Shown here: piece after piece, positions 15,287-23,126 of the stretch | How positions within the stretch are numbered: the first letter of the stretch is position 1 | Layout: every line of letters starts with the position of its first letter | NCBI GenBank assembly: GCA_964475115.1 | Contig: CAYYVJ010000015.1 | Coordinates: 1-28,684, forward strand | From: CAYYVJ01 sp964475115 | GTDB lineage: Bacteria; Bacillota; Clostridia; Lachnospirales; Lachnospiraceae | Reading direction: 5' to 3' | DNA length: 28,684 nucleotides | Notes under the pieces: generated by a model | Seen by the model: only the letters and a program-made list of their open reading frames with translations | The model's database searches: none | What the model was told of the DNA's origin: nothing | Program-made: the position numbers and the translations under genes

Positions 15287-16498
15287 ATGAACATTACAAA
15301 AATTGCAGAAGAAATTTATCAACTAAAGGTAAATGTGAAAGATATTTTATTTGAAGGACTATGGGAAATGCCGAATGGGGTTTCTTTAAATTCATATATT
15401 GTCAAAGGTGAAAAAACTGCATTAATTGATGGAGTGTGTGGTTGGGACGGAGTACCTGAAACACTTTTAGAAATGTTAAATGAAATGGAAATCGCACCAG
15501 AATCTATAGAATATTTAGTTATTAATCATACGGAACCTGACCATTCAGGATGGATAGAAGATCTAAAGAAAATAAATTCAACATTTAAAATTGTGTGTAG
15601 TAAAAAAGCGAAAGAACTTTTAGGGGCTTTTTATGATCATACAGATGATATTATATGTGTGGGAGATGGAGATAGTCTGGATTTAGGAAATGGTCACGTT
15701 CTTTCCTTTACATCAACACCTAACGTACATTGGCCAGATACAATTGTTACCATGGATCAAAAAAGTGGAGTATTATTTACTTGTGATATGTATGGTTCAT
15801 TTAGCATAACAGAAGGACAAATATTTGATGATGAGCTAAGTGAAGAAGAACATGTAGAATATGAAAAGGAAATGGTTCGTTACTATTCTAATATCATGGG
15901 TGCATTTTCTGCTCAGGTAGATAAAGCGGTAAAGAAGTGTAGGGAAATTTCTGCAAAGATTATTGCACCAGCTCATGGCTTGGTATGGAGAAATCCAGAA
16001 AGAATCTTGAACGCTTATGCAGAATACGCAGAATGCCAAAAAGGATTAGCTAGGAATGAGATAACCCTAATTTGGGGCTCTATGTATGGAATGACAGAAA
16101 AAGCAGTACGTTATGTAGAAAATCTTTTGAATATAAAGGATATTAAAGTACATATTCATCGAGTGCCAGAGGATTCTTGGGGAACCATCTTAACATCCGC
16201 ATGGACTTCCAAAGGAATTATCCTTGCTATGCCAACTTATGAATTTAAAATGTTTCCACCTATGGCGGCAGCACTTGAAGAGTTAGGCAAGAAAAAAGTG
16301 TTTAATCGTAAAGCTTTTCGATTTGGATCTTATGGTTGGTCTGGTGGGGCACAAAGAGAATTAGATGAGATCATGACCAAATTAAATATGAATTGGGAGT
16401 TTTTGGAGCCAGTTGAATTCTTAGGTTCTCCAAGGGGAAATGATTTAGAATTAATAGGACAACGCATAGAAGAGTTTGTTGCACAAATTAATAGTTAG
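15287..16498 (+). CDS. fprA: Flavodiiron protein (O2/NO reductase, FprA type)
   Basis: A 403-residue cytoplasmic flavodiiron protein that reduces O2 to water and/or NO to N2O. The N-terminal metallo-beta-lactamase domain has all diiron ligands: H81-x-E83-x-D85-H86 (NHTEPDHSGW), H148 (VHWP), D167 (TCDMYG) and H230 (PAHG). The C-terminal flavodoxin domain begins near residue 257 with the FMN-phosphate loop WGSMYGMT (263-270) and later AMPTYEFKMFPP and GSYGWSGG. There is no rubredoxin extension, so electrons must come from a separate carrier. Start ATG follows TGGAGGAAAAAA, 24 bases after the EetB-like gene, so it may share that transcript. Confidence 0.95.
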   Translation: MNITKIAEEIYQLKVNVKDILFEGLWEMPNGVSLNSYIVKGEKTALIDGVCGWDGVPETLLEMLNEMEIAPESIEYLVINHTEPDHSGWIEDLKKINSTFKIVCSKKAKELLGAFYDHTDDIICVGDGDSLDLGNGHVLSFTSTPNVHWPDTIVTMDQKSGVLFTCDMYGSFSITEGQIFDDELSEEEHVEYEKEMVRYYSNIMGAFSAQVDKAVKKCREISAKIIAPAHGLVWRNPERILNAYAEYAECQKGLARNEITLIWGSMYGMTEKAVRYVENLLNIKDIKVHIHRVPEDSWGTILTSAWTSKGIILAMPTYEFKMFPPMAAALEELGKKKVFNRKAFRFGSYGWSGGAQRELDEIMTKLNMNWEFLEPVEFLGSPRGNDLELIGQRIEEFVAQINS

Positions 16499-16549
16499 AG
16501 AATCATTAGGGAGGAGAAGTCTGCATATATAATAATAAAGCAAAGATAT

Positions 16550-18268
16550 ATGAGGCAAAATATGACTCCTGAAGAAAGAGCAAGGATATATAGTCAAGAA
16601 TATGCTGACATAATAGTAATATATGATGGTGATGAAACAGTCTTAGAGCAATTTGAAAATGCAACAATTCATATTTTAGATGCTAATTTAGCAATTATAC
16701 ACGTACCATTAGCTCAACTTGAAGCACGGGAAGATTTTAATATTAATTATTCTAATATACCCTCTATTTTTGGGATTTTCAGCCATAAGAGTTTAGAGGC
16801 ATCTGGAATTAGCCAGATTAGGGAAATACCAGAATTTGATTTGAGAGGGGAAGGAGTATTAATCGGAATCGTTGATACAGGTATTGATTATACAAATCCT
16901 ATTTTTCAATATAGCGATGGAACCACAAGAATAGCAGCTATATGGGATCAAACGATATCAAGTGATACTCTTTTTCCATATAAAACTCAGTTTGGAACAG
17001 AATTTAGCAGAGAACAAATAAATGAGGCATTAAAAAGTGAAAATCCTTTAGAGATTGTACCTGTCACCGATGAAATTGGTCACGGAACGATGTTGGCAGG
17101 AGTTGCAGCGGGCAATCCAGTAGAGGAAGAGGAGTTTGTCGGAGTTGTACCGGAGGCTGAATTTGTTGTTGTGAAACTAAAAGAAGCTAAGGACTTTCTA
17201 AAAGATATTTTTATGATTCCTCGAGATGCAATTGGTTTTCAAGAAAATGATATTATGTTTGGTATGAGATATTTACTTGAAAAGGCACAAGATTTAAATA
17301 AACCGATAGCAATTTGTGTTGCCTTAGGAACATCTCAAGGTGCACATGATGGAAGAGGAACGCTTAGTACCTTTACTTCTCGCGTAAGTGAGAGAAATGG
17401 AGTTGCAGTCGTTTTGGGAGCTGGAAATGAAGGGAATGCCAGAAGACATTACTATGGAGTAGTGGATAATGAGGTGGGATATGATGAGGTGGAGCTACGA
17501 GTAGGTGAAAATGAAGGTGGATTTTCTATGGAGCTTTGGGGAGAGTCACCAAGTACTTTTTCTGTTGATATATTATCTCCATCTGGAGAATATGTCCCTC
17601 GTATTCCAGCTAGATTAAATGAAAGTAGAGAAATTTCTTTTGTTTTTGAAGAGACAAAAATATTTTTAAATTATGAAATGGTCGAGAGTCAAAGCGGTGA
17701 CCAGTTAATTCTTATGCGTTTTCAAAGGCCCACAGCGGGTATATGGCGTTTCCGAGTTTATGGTACGGGAGATTTGACTTTGAGTTTTCATATATGGCTT
17801 CCTATGGAGGGATTTATCTCTGATGAAACTTATTTTTCTATACCGAATCCTTATACTACAGTGCTGTCTCTTGGTAATACATTTGTTCCAATCACGGCGA
17901 CAGCATATGATGAAGAGAATAATAGTATTTTTTTAAAGGCTAGCAGAGGGTTTAACAGAATTGGAATTGTAACCCCAGATATCGCTGCACCTGGAGTGAA
18001 CTTAAAAGCTCCTGGACCTAATCAGAGATTTGTATCTGTGACAGGAACCAGCCCGGCTGCTGCACACACGGTAGGAGTAGCTGCTATGATGTTAGAATGG
18101 GGAGTAGTTAAGAGGAATTTTCCTACGATGAGTACCATTGAAATAAAGAAATTTTTAGTTAGAGGAGCTAAAAGAACATCTTTTCTCACATATCCCAATC
18201 CCGTATGGGGGTATGGAATTTTAGATCTTTACAATGCATTTAATGTATTAAGGAGTGAAATAGAATAG
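16550..18268 (+). CDS. S8 family subtilisin-like serine protease, Csp (germination protease)-like
   Basis: A 572-residue subtilase with an N-terminal segment of about 90 residues resembling a prodomain. The triad is complete: D109 (IGIVDTGID), H178 (DEIGHGTM) and S501 (TGTSPAAAH), with oxyanion-hole N293 (GAGNEGN). Between N293 and S501 lies an inserted beta-rich region of about 170 residues (jellyroll-like), as in clostridial CspA/B/C proteases that activate the cortex hydrolase SleC during germination. No signal peptide. It follows the flavodiiron gene by 51 bases with no terminator between. The ATG at 16550 lies 33 bases beyond the strong GGAGGAG (16511-16517), and no ATG, GTG or TTG lies in frame at the proper distance, so the true start is uncertain. 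A general regulatory protease is the alternative. Confidence 0.85.
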   Translation: MRQNMTPEERARIYSQEYADIIVIYDGDETVLEQFENATIHILDANLAIIHVPLAQLEAREDFNINYSNIPSIFGIFSHKSLEASGISQIREIPEFDLRGEGVLIGIVDTGIDYTNPIFQYSDGTTRIAAIWDQTISSDTLFPYKTQFGTEFSREQINEALKSENPLEIVPVTDEIGHGTMLAGVAAGNPVEEEEFVGVVPEAEFVVVKLKEAKDFLKDIFMIPRDAIGFQENDIMFGMRYLLEKAQDLNKPIAICVALGTSQGAHDGRGTLSTFTSRVSERNGVAVVLGAGNEGNARRHYYGVVDNEVGYDEVELRVGENEGGFSMELWGESPSTFSVDILSPSGEYVPRIPARLNESREISFVFEETKIFLNYEMVESQSGDQLILMRFQRPTAGIWRFRVYGTGDLTLSFHIWLPMEGFISDETYFSIPNPYTTVLSLGNTFVPITATAYDEENNSIFLKASRGFNRIGIVTPDIAAPGVNLKAPGPNQRFVSVTGTSPAAAHTVGVAAMMLEWGVVKRNFPTMSTIEIKKFLVRGAKRTSFLTYPNPVWGYGILDLYNAFNVLRSEIE

Positions 18269-18300
18269 GTGGAATAGTTGAACTATTCCACCTGTTTTTT
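18267..18300 (+). terminator. Rho-independent terminator after the Csp-like gene
   Basis: AGGTGGAATAGTT (18267-18279) and AACTATTCCACCT (18281-18293) are perfect inverted arms with one central base, followed by GTTTTTT. The left arm includes the end of the stop codon. The minus-strand tail is less T-rich, so it mainly serves the plus strand. Confidence 0.92.
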
Positions 18301-18318
18301 ATTGAAATATAATAGTAT

Positions 18319-19917
18319 TTATTGATCCCATTTATCAGCTAAAGAGCTAATTTGACTTGTAAACTTGCTAAGGTCTTTGTTTGTACCACCCTTATTTCTT
18401 GAGATGACTACCATCAAACGTTGACCTGCAGTTACTAAGCGATCATATACAGTAGTGGCTGATGTCTTTTTCTTTTCTTCATGCTGTATTTTAATAATTG
18501 CGCCTTCTTGGATTACTTTATTTGCTTTTAGATCGTAGGAAGCACCACTATAAGGAGCATACACATCATAATCAAGTTCTTCTAAGTTCTGGGAAAATCC
18601 AGTGATTACTTCAGGATCACCGTGAACTAAAAAAACCTTTTCAGGTTTACTCTTATATGCACCTATCCAGCGTAACAATCCCTCTCGGTCAGCATGGCCG
18701 CTCATTCCAGATAATCGTTGAATCCGTGCATTCACTAAAACAGTTTCACCAAACAGTTTTACTTCAGAAGCACCACTTAAGATTCGACCACCTAAACTTT
18801 CAGGACTTTGATGTCCTACAAAAAGAATTGTGCTTTCACTTCTCCAAAGATTATGCTTTAGATGGTGGCGAATTCTTCCGGCATCACACATGCCACTGGC
18901 AGAAATTATAATTTTGCGATCTTTGTCAAAATTAATGGCTTTGGATTCATCAGCTGTAACAGTAGTTTTTAATCCGGGAAATGAAATAGGATTAATACCT
19001 TGCTGAACCAACTCCATGGCTTCCTGATCAAAATATCCAATCATATTATCATTATAGATTTCTGTTGCCTCAATGGCAAGAGGACTGTCCACGTATACTT
19101 TGAAGTTATCAAAGCCGTGAATCAACTTATCAGCTTTGATTTTTCTAATAAAGTAAAGAAGCACTTGAGTTCTACCTATAGCAAAGGAAGGAATGACTAA
19201 ATTTCCTCCTTTATCAAAAGTTGATTGGATTACCTCGCTTAATTCTTTAATATAGTCTGGTCTTTCTCCGTGACTTTTTGTTCCATAAGTGGATTCCATT
19301 ACTACATAATCAGCTTCTTCTACATATTGTGGATTATTGATTAAAGGCTGATTTAAATTTCCAATATCACCTGAAAATACTATTTTTTTAGTAACGCCTT
19401 CTTCTGTAATCCAAATTTCAATACTTGCAGAACCAAGTAAATGACCTACGTCAGTAAAACGTATCTCGATTCCATCATATAAAGTGAATTTTTCCTGGTA
19501 TTTATGAGGAGAAAATAATTTTATAGTGCTAAGTGCATCCTCCATGGTATATGCTGGTATAAAAGGTTCTTCACCCTTTCGTTTTCTTTTACGATTTTGC
19601 CACTCTGCTTCAAACATTTGTATATGAGCACTATCTTGGAGCATAATATCGCACAGTGCTACGGTGGCTCCAGTTGCATGGATAGTTCCACGAAATCCTT
19701 GAGCATAAAGGAGTGGAAGGTTTCCGGAGTGGTCCATATGTGCATGGGTTAATAATACAGTATCTACAGCAGCTGCTGCTATAGGGAGTTTTTGATTTTT
19801 GTATAAATCTCTTCCTTGTTCCATTCCACAATCAATTAAAATATTCTTTCCACAAGCTTCTAAATAAAAACTACTTCCTGTAACTTCATGTGTTGCGCCT
19901 AAAAAAGTTAATTTCAT
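18319..19917 (-). CDS. Beta-CASP metallo-beta-lactamase ribonuclease (MBL-fold RNA-processing exonuclease)
   Basis: A 532-residue cytoplasmic protein of the CPSF/Ysh1-like beta-CASP family. The metal site shows HAHMDHSG (H58, H60, D62, H63); other motifs are VVFSGDIGNL-like (IVFSGDIGN), MESTYGTKSHGE, ISASGMCDAGRIRHHLKH and SGHADREGLLRW. An RMMBL-type region and a C-terminal extension of about 70 basic residues follow. The frame extends to an ATG at 19932, but that ATG overlaps the AGGAGG ribosome site; the ATG at 19917, six bases after AGGAGG, gives the canonical start MKLTFLGATHEVTGSS. It lies downstream of dpaAB on the same strand with a 98-base gap and a possible promoter of its own. Exact RNA substrates are unknown. 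Confidence 0.92.
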   Translation of the reverse strand: MKLTFLGATHEVTGSSFYLEACGKNILIDCGMEQGRDLYKNQKLPIAAAAVDTVLLTHAHMDHSGNLPLLYAQGFRGTIHATGATVALCDIMLQDSAHIQMFEAEWQNRKRKRKGEEPFIPAYTMEDALSTIKLFSPHKYQEKFTLYDGIEIRFTDVGHLLGSASIEIWITEEGVTKKIVFSGDIGNLNQPLINNPQYVEEADYVVMESTYGTKSHGERPDYIKELSEVIQSTFDKGGNLVIPSFAIGRTQVLLYFIRKIKADKLIHGFDNFKVYVDSPLAIEATEIYNDNMIGYFDQEAMELVQQGINPISFPGLKTTVTADESKAINFDKDRKIIISASGMCDAGRIRHHLKHNLWRSESTILFVGHQSPESLGGRILSGASEVKLFGETVLVNARIQRLSGMSGHADREGLLRWIGAYKSKPEKVFLVHGDPEVITGFSQNLEELDYDVYAPYSGASYDLKANKVIQEGAIIKIQHEEKKKTSATTVYDRLVTAGQRLMVVISRNKGGTNKDLSKFTSQISSLADKWDQ

Positions 19918-19966
19918 AAAAAACCTCCTCATTTTAGCAATTTGTAATTTCTTTGTAAAAGTCGAA

Positions 19967-19995
19967 ATTATAATCTAATAGTAACATATTTAAAA
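19967..19995 (-). promoter_or_regulatory. Possible promoter of the beta-CASP ribonuclease gene
   Basis: A perfect minus-strand TATAAT (19967-19972) lies about 35 bases before the ribosome site. The -35 region (TTTTAA or TTTAAA at about 19989-19995) is weak, so the call is tentative. Confidence 0.4.
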
Positions 19996-20015
19996 ACGAA
20001 CTACAAATACAGAAT

Positions 20016-20606
20016 TTATTTTTTATAACTACAGATAACGGGCTGGAGTTGTTTTTTTTCTAAAGCCAATTCTAGAGTTGGTATGATAAATTCAGGTAAA
20101 GACACCATTGAGTTTGGTTTGAGGAGATAATTATCTTGGCCAAATGGTACAAAGTAAATATTCTTAGAATTATATAAAGTACCAATATTTGAAAAATTCA
20201 TGCTTAATGCATCATTAGTGGACAAATAAATTACAAGTGGTTTTTGGTTACGTAGATGCGCTTTGGAGGACATTAAAACAGGGGTATCTGTGATAGCATT
20301 AGCAAGTTTTCCTATAGTATTCCCGGTACATGGTGCAACTAGTACTACATCAAATAAATCTTTTGGACCTATGGGTTCGGCATCTTCAATTGTCAAAATA
20401 GATTTTCTGTTACAAAGAGTTTCGATCTTTTCTATAAAGTCAACTGCATTTCCAAAACGAGTATCAATAGAAGCTGCATTTTTTGAGAAAATAGGATAAA
20501 CTTCAGCCCCTTCTTTTATTAACTTTTCTACTTCTATATACAAAGTTTCATAGGTGCAGAATGATCCAGTAATACCTAAACCTATGTGTTTTCCTGCTAG
20601 TTTCAT
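20016..20606 (-). CDS. dpaB: Dipicolinate synthase subunit B
   Basis: A 196-residue flavoprotein-type (phosphopantothenoylcysteine decarboxylase fold) protein, subunit B of dipicolinate synthase (SpoVFB). With subunit A it makes dipicolinic acid from a lysine-pathway intermediate in the mother cell during sporulation; the product accumulates in the spore core with calcium. Characteristic segments are GLGITGSFCTYE near residue 10, 'VVLVAPCTGNTIGKLANAITDTPVLM' near 87-112 (flavin-binding-like fold), and the basic 'KAHLRNQKPLVIYLSTNDAL'. The start ATG overlaps the dpaA stop by four bases (ATGA type), so the two are translated together. Length is typical. Confidence 0.94.
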   Translation of the reverse strand: MKLAGKHIGLGITGSFCTYETLYIEVEKLIKEGAEVYPIFSKNAASIDTRFGNAVDFIEKIETLCNRKSILTIEDAEPIGPKDLFDVVLVAPCTGNTIGKLANAITDTPVLMSSKAHLRNQKPLVIYLSTNDALSMNFSNIGTLYNSKNIYFVPFGQDNYLLKPNSMVSLPEFIIPTLELALEKKQLQPVICSYKK

Positions 20607-21487
20607 TCTTTTCCTCCTTTTATAATTGGAATCATTTCATTTGCTAAAATTTGGGCAGATGCCTTTGGTGCAATTTTTCCTGGTATTCCTAAGTATAAAT
20701 GAGCATTTAACTTTTGCTTCATGGCAGCCTCATAATTTAGACCACCAGGAGCGGATGCAATATCTATTATAGTTATTTCTGCAGATACTTGATTTAAGAT
20801 CTCTTCCGTTAATATGAGTGATGGTATGGTATTAAATATATAATCAAACCCTTTTATTTTGTTGATCAAGTTATCCATTTCAAGAACCTCATATCCAAAA
20901 GCATAGCCTTCTGCAAGGGCTTCTTTGCTACGAGCGCAAACAGTAACGTGAACTCCTAACCCATGCAATTTTTTTGCTAAGATTTTCCCACATCTTCCAA
21001 ATCCAAGAACGATACCTTGGCTATGATCTAAATTACCCGTACTTTCAGAAATAGCCTTTGCGATTGTTCCTTCGGCAGTGGCTACAGCATTTAAAGTAGT
21101 GACCGTATGATTTTCCATTAAATCAAAAAATGGGATGTTATTTTTCTTACAATAGCATATGGTTTCTTTTGTGAGACCACCCCCTATAAGAATGTGACTA
21201 GAATGTAAATGTGTAAGAAGTTCATCTATTAAAAGAGAATTGTCTTTTTCATTTAAACGATTGACAGAAGTAAGATGTATATGGTCCCTAGACATAGGGA
21301 AAGGTACAAGGATGGCTTTGCTTTGATTACATATTTTTTCTAGGGTGAGAGAATCACTAAACAATTCATTTTCAGAGGTGGGTATTTTATATGAAATAAC
21401 AGAAATATCTTCATTTTTTAGAAAATCACTTAAATAGATTTGCCTCTTATCTCCGCCGATTATGGCGGCATCATATTGTTTTTTCAT
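20603..21487 (-). CDS. dpaA: Dipicolinate synthase subunit A
   Basis: A 294-residue NAD(P)-binding protein, subunit A of dipicolinate synthase (SpoVFA). It has the N-terminal IIGGDKRQIYLSDFL segment and a Rossmann loop GFGRCGKILAKKLHGLGVHV near 154-173, followed by CARS, as in dehydrogenases. The role is late mother-cell synthesis of dipicolinic acid. The start ATG has AAGGAGGG with a normal spacing. It is the first gene of the dpaAB unit, behind a sigma-K/E-like promoter (21513-21539), and is divergent from the germinant receptor genes. dpaAB presence separates this organism from many Clostridium species that lack it. Confidence 0.94.
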   Translation of the reverse strand: MKKQYDAAIIGGDKRQIYLSDFLKNEDISVISYKIPTSENELFSDSLTLEKICNQSKAILVPFPMSRDHIHLTSVNRLNEKDNSLLIDELLTHLHSSHILIGGGLTKETICYCKKNNIPFFDLMENHTVTTLNAVATAEGTIAKAISESTGNLDHSQGIVLGFGRCGKILAKKLHGLGVHVTVCARSKEALAEGYAFGYEVLEMDNLINKIKGFDYIFNTIPSLILTEEILNQVSAEITIIDIASAPGGLNYEAAMKQKLNAHLYLGIPGKIAPKASAQILANEMIPIIKGGKE

Positions 21488-21512
21488 AAACCCTCCTTAT
21501 TGGATTATTGTT

Positions 21513-21539
21513 TATTGTATGAAATTTTTTATAATAAGT
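21513..21539 (-). promoter_or_regulatory. Sigma-K/sigma-E-like promoter of dpaAB
   Basis: On the minus strand CATACAATA (21513-21521) fits the mother-cell -10 pattern CATAnnnTA, and an AC (21538-21539) lies 16 bases upstream as in sigma-K promoters. spoVF is a known sigma-K target in Bacillus. The CATACAnT form also fits sigma-E. Confidence 0.55.
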
Positions 21540-21583
21540 GAATAAATGGATATACTATAGAAAATCATAAAGGTAGGTGAAAA

Positions 21584-23110
21584 ATGAGTAAATTTCATGA
21601 TGAATATAATAAAATAATTGTTCCTTTAGTAGAGGACATAAATGAAAATATAAATGTTTTAGAAGAAATGTTTGCAGATAGTGCAGATGTTATTAAACGA
21701 CGTTTAAAGATTGGTGGTATTAATAGAATTGAAGTTTATGTTGTTTACATTGACAATATGATAGATAAACTCTTAATCGAAGAAGGTATTTTTTTCTACC
21801 TCCTTTATAAAATGGAACTTATGCCAGCCCGAGATCAATTCGATTACATTAAAGAGCATGGACTAAGAGCAGCAGATCTAGGTGTAGTTTTCACCATGAA
21901 TGAATGTATGGAACATGTTTTTGGTGGAGATACTCTGATTTTCGTGGATGGATATGAAAAAGCTATTTGGGTATCCTACAGAAAAATCCCAAGTAGAGGA
22001 GTAGAAAAAAGCGAAAATGAAGTAGCAATAAGAGGTTCTAAGGAAAGTTTTAGTGAAGCCCTTTATATTAACCGGGTACTATTACGTAGAAGAGTAAAAG
22101 ACACTAAGTTTAAGATAAAGCAAATAAAAATTGGTACAAGAACTAAGACGGATGTGGCTATAGCTTATATAGATGACCTTGTAAGGCCGGAAATATTGCT
22201 AGACATTGAGAGAAGGATAAACGATTTTATTATTGATGGTATTTTTGATAGTGGAATGTTAGAGCAACTTTTGCGACATAATAAGAATTCGATTTTTCCT
22301 GAGTTTCAGGCCACTGAACGTCCAGATAAAGTAGCATCAGCTATTACGGAAGGAAGAATTGCTATTATTGTAGATAACTCTCCAATGGTCCTACTTTTAC
22401 CTACTACATTAAATTCTTTTTTTCAGGCATCTGATGATGCCTATAATCATTGGAGCATTGCTAGCTGGCTTCGAATATTGAGGTATATAGGTGCATTCCT
22501 TACATTAGCCCTTCCAGGGCTCTATATAGCAGTAGTAAACTATCAAGCGGAAGTTTTGTCGTCAGCATTAGCACTATCCATGGCAGCATCTAGGGCGGGA
22601 GTCCCTTTTTCGGTACTTATTGAAGTCATTATAATGGAATTAGCTTTTGAAATGCTGTTAGAAGCAGGAGTGAGATTGCCTGGCCCGATGGGAAATACAT
22701 TAGGAATCGTGGGAGGATTAATTATTGGAGATGCAGCAGTAAGTGCAAACTTAGTAAGCCCTGTGGTAGTAATTATTGTTGCATTGACGGCAATTGCAGC
22801 ATTTACAGTTCCAAATGAAGAATTTGCATCCACATTTCGAATAATTCGCTATTTAATCATTTTCTTATCTGCTTTTTTTGGCTTATTTGGATTTGTTATA
22901 GGTCTTATGTTGATATTGATTCATTTAGCTAGTCTGAAAAGCTTTGGAACATTGTATTTATCGCCTTTTGTAGCAAGTGAAATCAATGATGGGAGTGATC
23001 GTAACGATGCGTTTATTAAACGTTCGATTAAAGACTTAAAGAAGCGACCTATTTTTACTATGAAAAATGAAAGAAATAGATTGATTTGGAAGAATAAAGA
23101 AAAGAAATAA
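21584..23110 (+). CDS. Spore germinant receptor subunit A (GerA family)
   Basis: A 508-residue protein of the Spore_GerA family. The N-terminal soluble part (about 1-285) contains the family stretches around GGINRIEVYVVYIDNMIDK, 'SRGVEKSENEVAIRGSKESFSEAL' and the LLRRRVKDTKFK region. About five membrane helices follow between residues 290 and 460, including ALPGLYIAVVNYQ and 'LPGPMGNTLGIVGGLIIGDAAV'. The C-terminal tail is basic. The protein sits in the spore inner membrane and helps sense nutrient germinants. It is followed after 16 bases by the fused GerB-GerC gene, so the receptor is encoded by two genes instead of three. I could not find a convincing sigma-G promoter upstream. The germinant cannot be predicted. 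Confidence 0.94.
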   Translation: MSKFHDEYNKIIVPLVEDINENINVLEEMFADSADVIKRRLKIGGINRIEVYVVYIDNMIDKLLIEEGIFFYLLYKMELMPARDQFDYIKEHGLRAADLGVVFTMNECMEHVFGGDTLIFVDGYEKAIWVSYRKIPSRGVEKSENEVAIRGSKESFSEALYINRVLLRRRVKDTKFKIKQIKIGTRTKTDVAIAYIDDLVRPEILLDIERRINDFIIDGIFDSGMLEQLLRHNKNSIFPEFQATERPDKVASAITEGRIAIIVDNSPMVLLLPTTLNSFFQASDDAYNHWSIASWLRILRYIGAFLTLALPGLYIAVVNYQAEVLSSALALSMAASRAGVPFSVLIEVIIMELAFEMLLEAGVRLPGPMGNTLGIVGGLIIGDAAVSANLVSPVVVIIVALTAIAAFTVPNEEFASTFRIIRYLIIFLSAFFGLFGFVIGLMLILIHLASLKSFGTLYLSPFVASEINDGSDRNDAFIKRSIKDLKKRPIFTMKNERNRLIWKNKEKK

Positions 23111-23126
23111 AGTTGAGGGGAAATAG

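Noticed and set aside
19918..19932. ATG at 19932 as start of the beta-CASP ribonuclease
   Set aside because: The codons after it are the AGGAGG ribosome site for the ATG at 19917, which gives the conserved N-terminus.
21540..21583. Sigma-G promoter for the germinant receptor
   Set aside because: A TGAATA-like -35 is present, but the nearest CATA-like -10 is 21 bases away, too far for the consensus.
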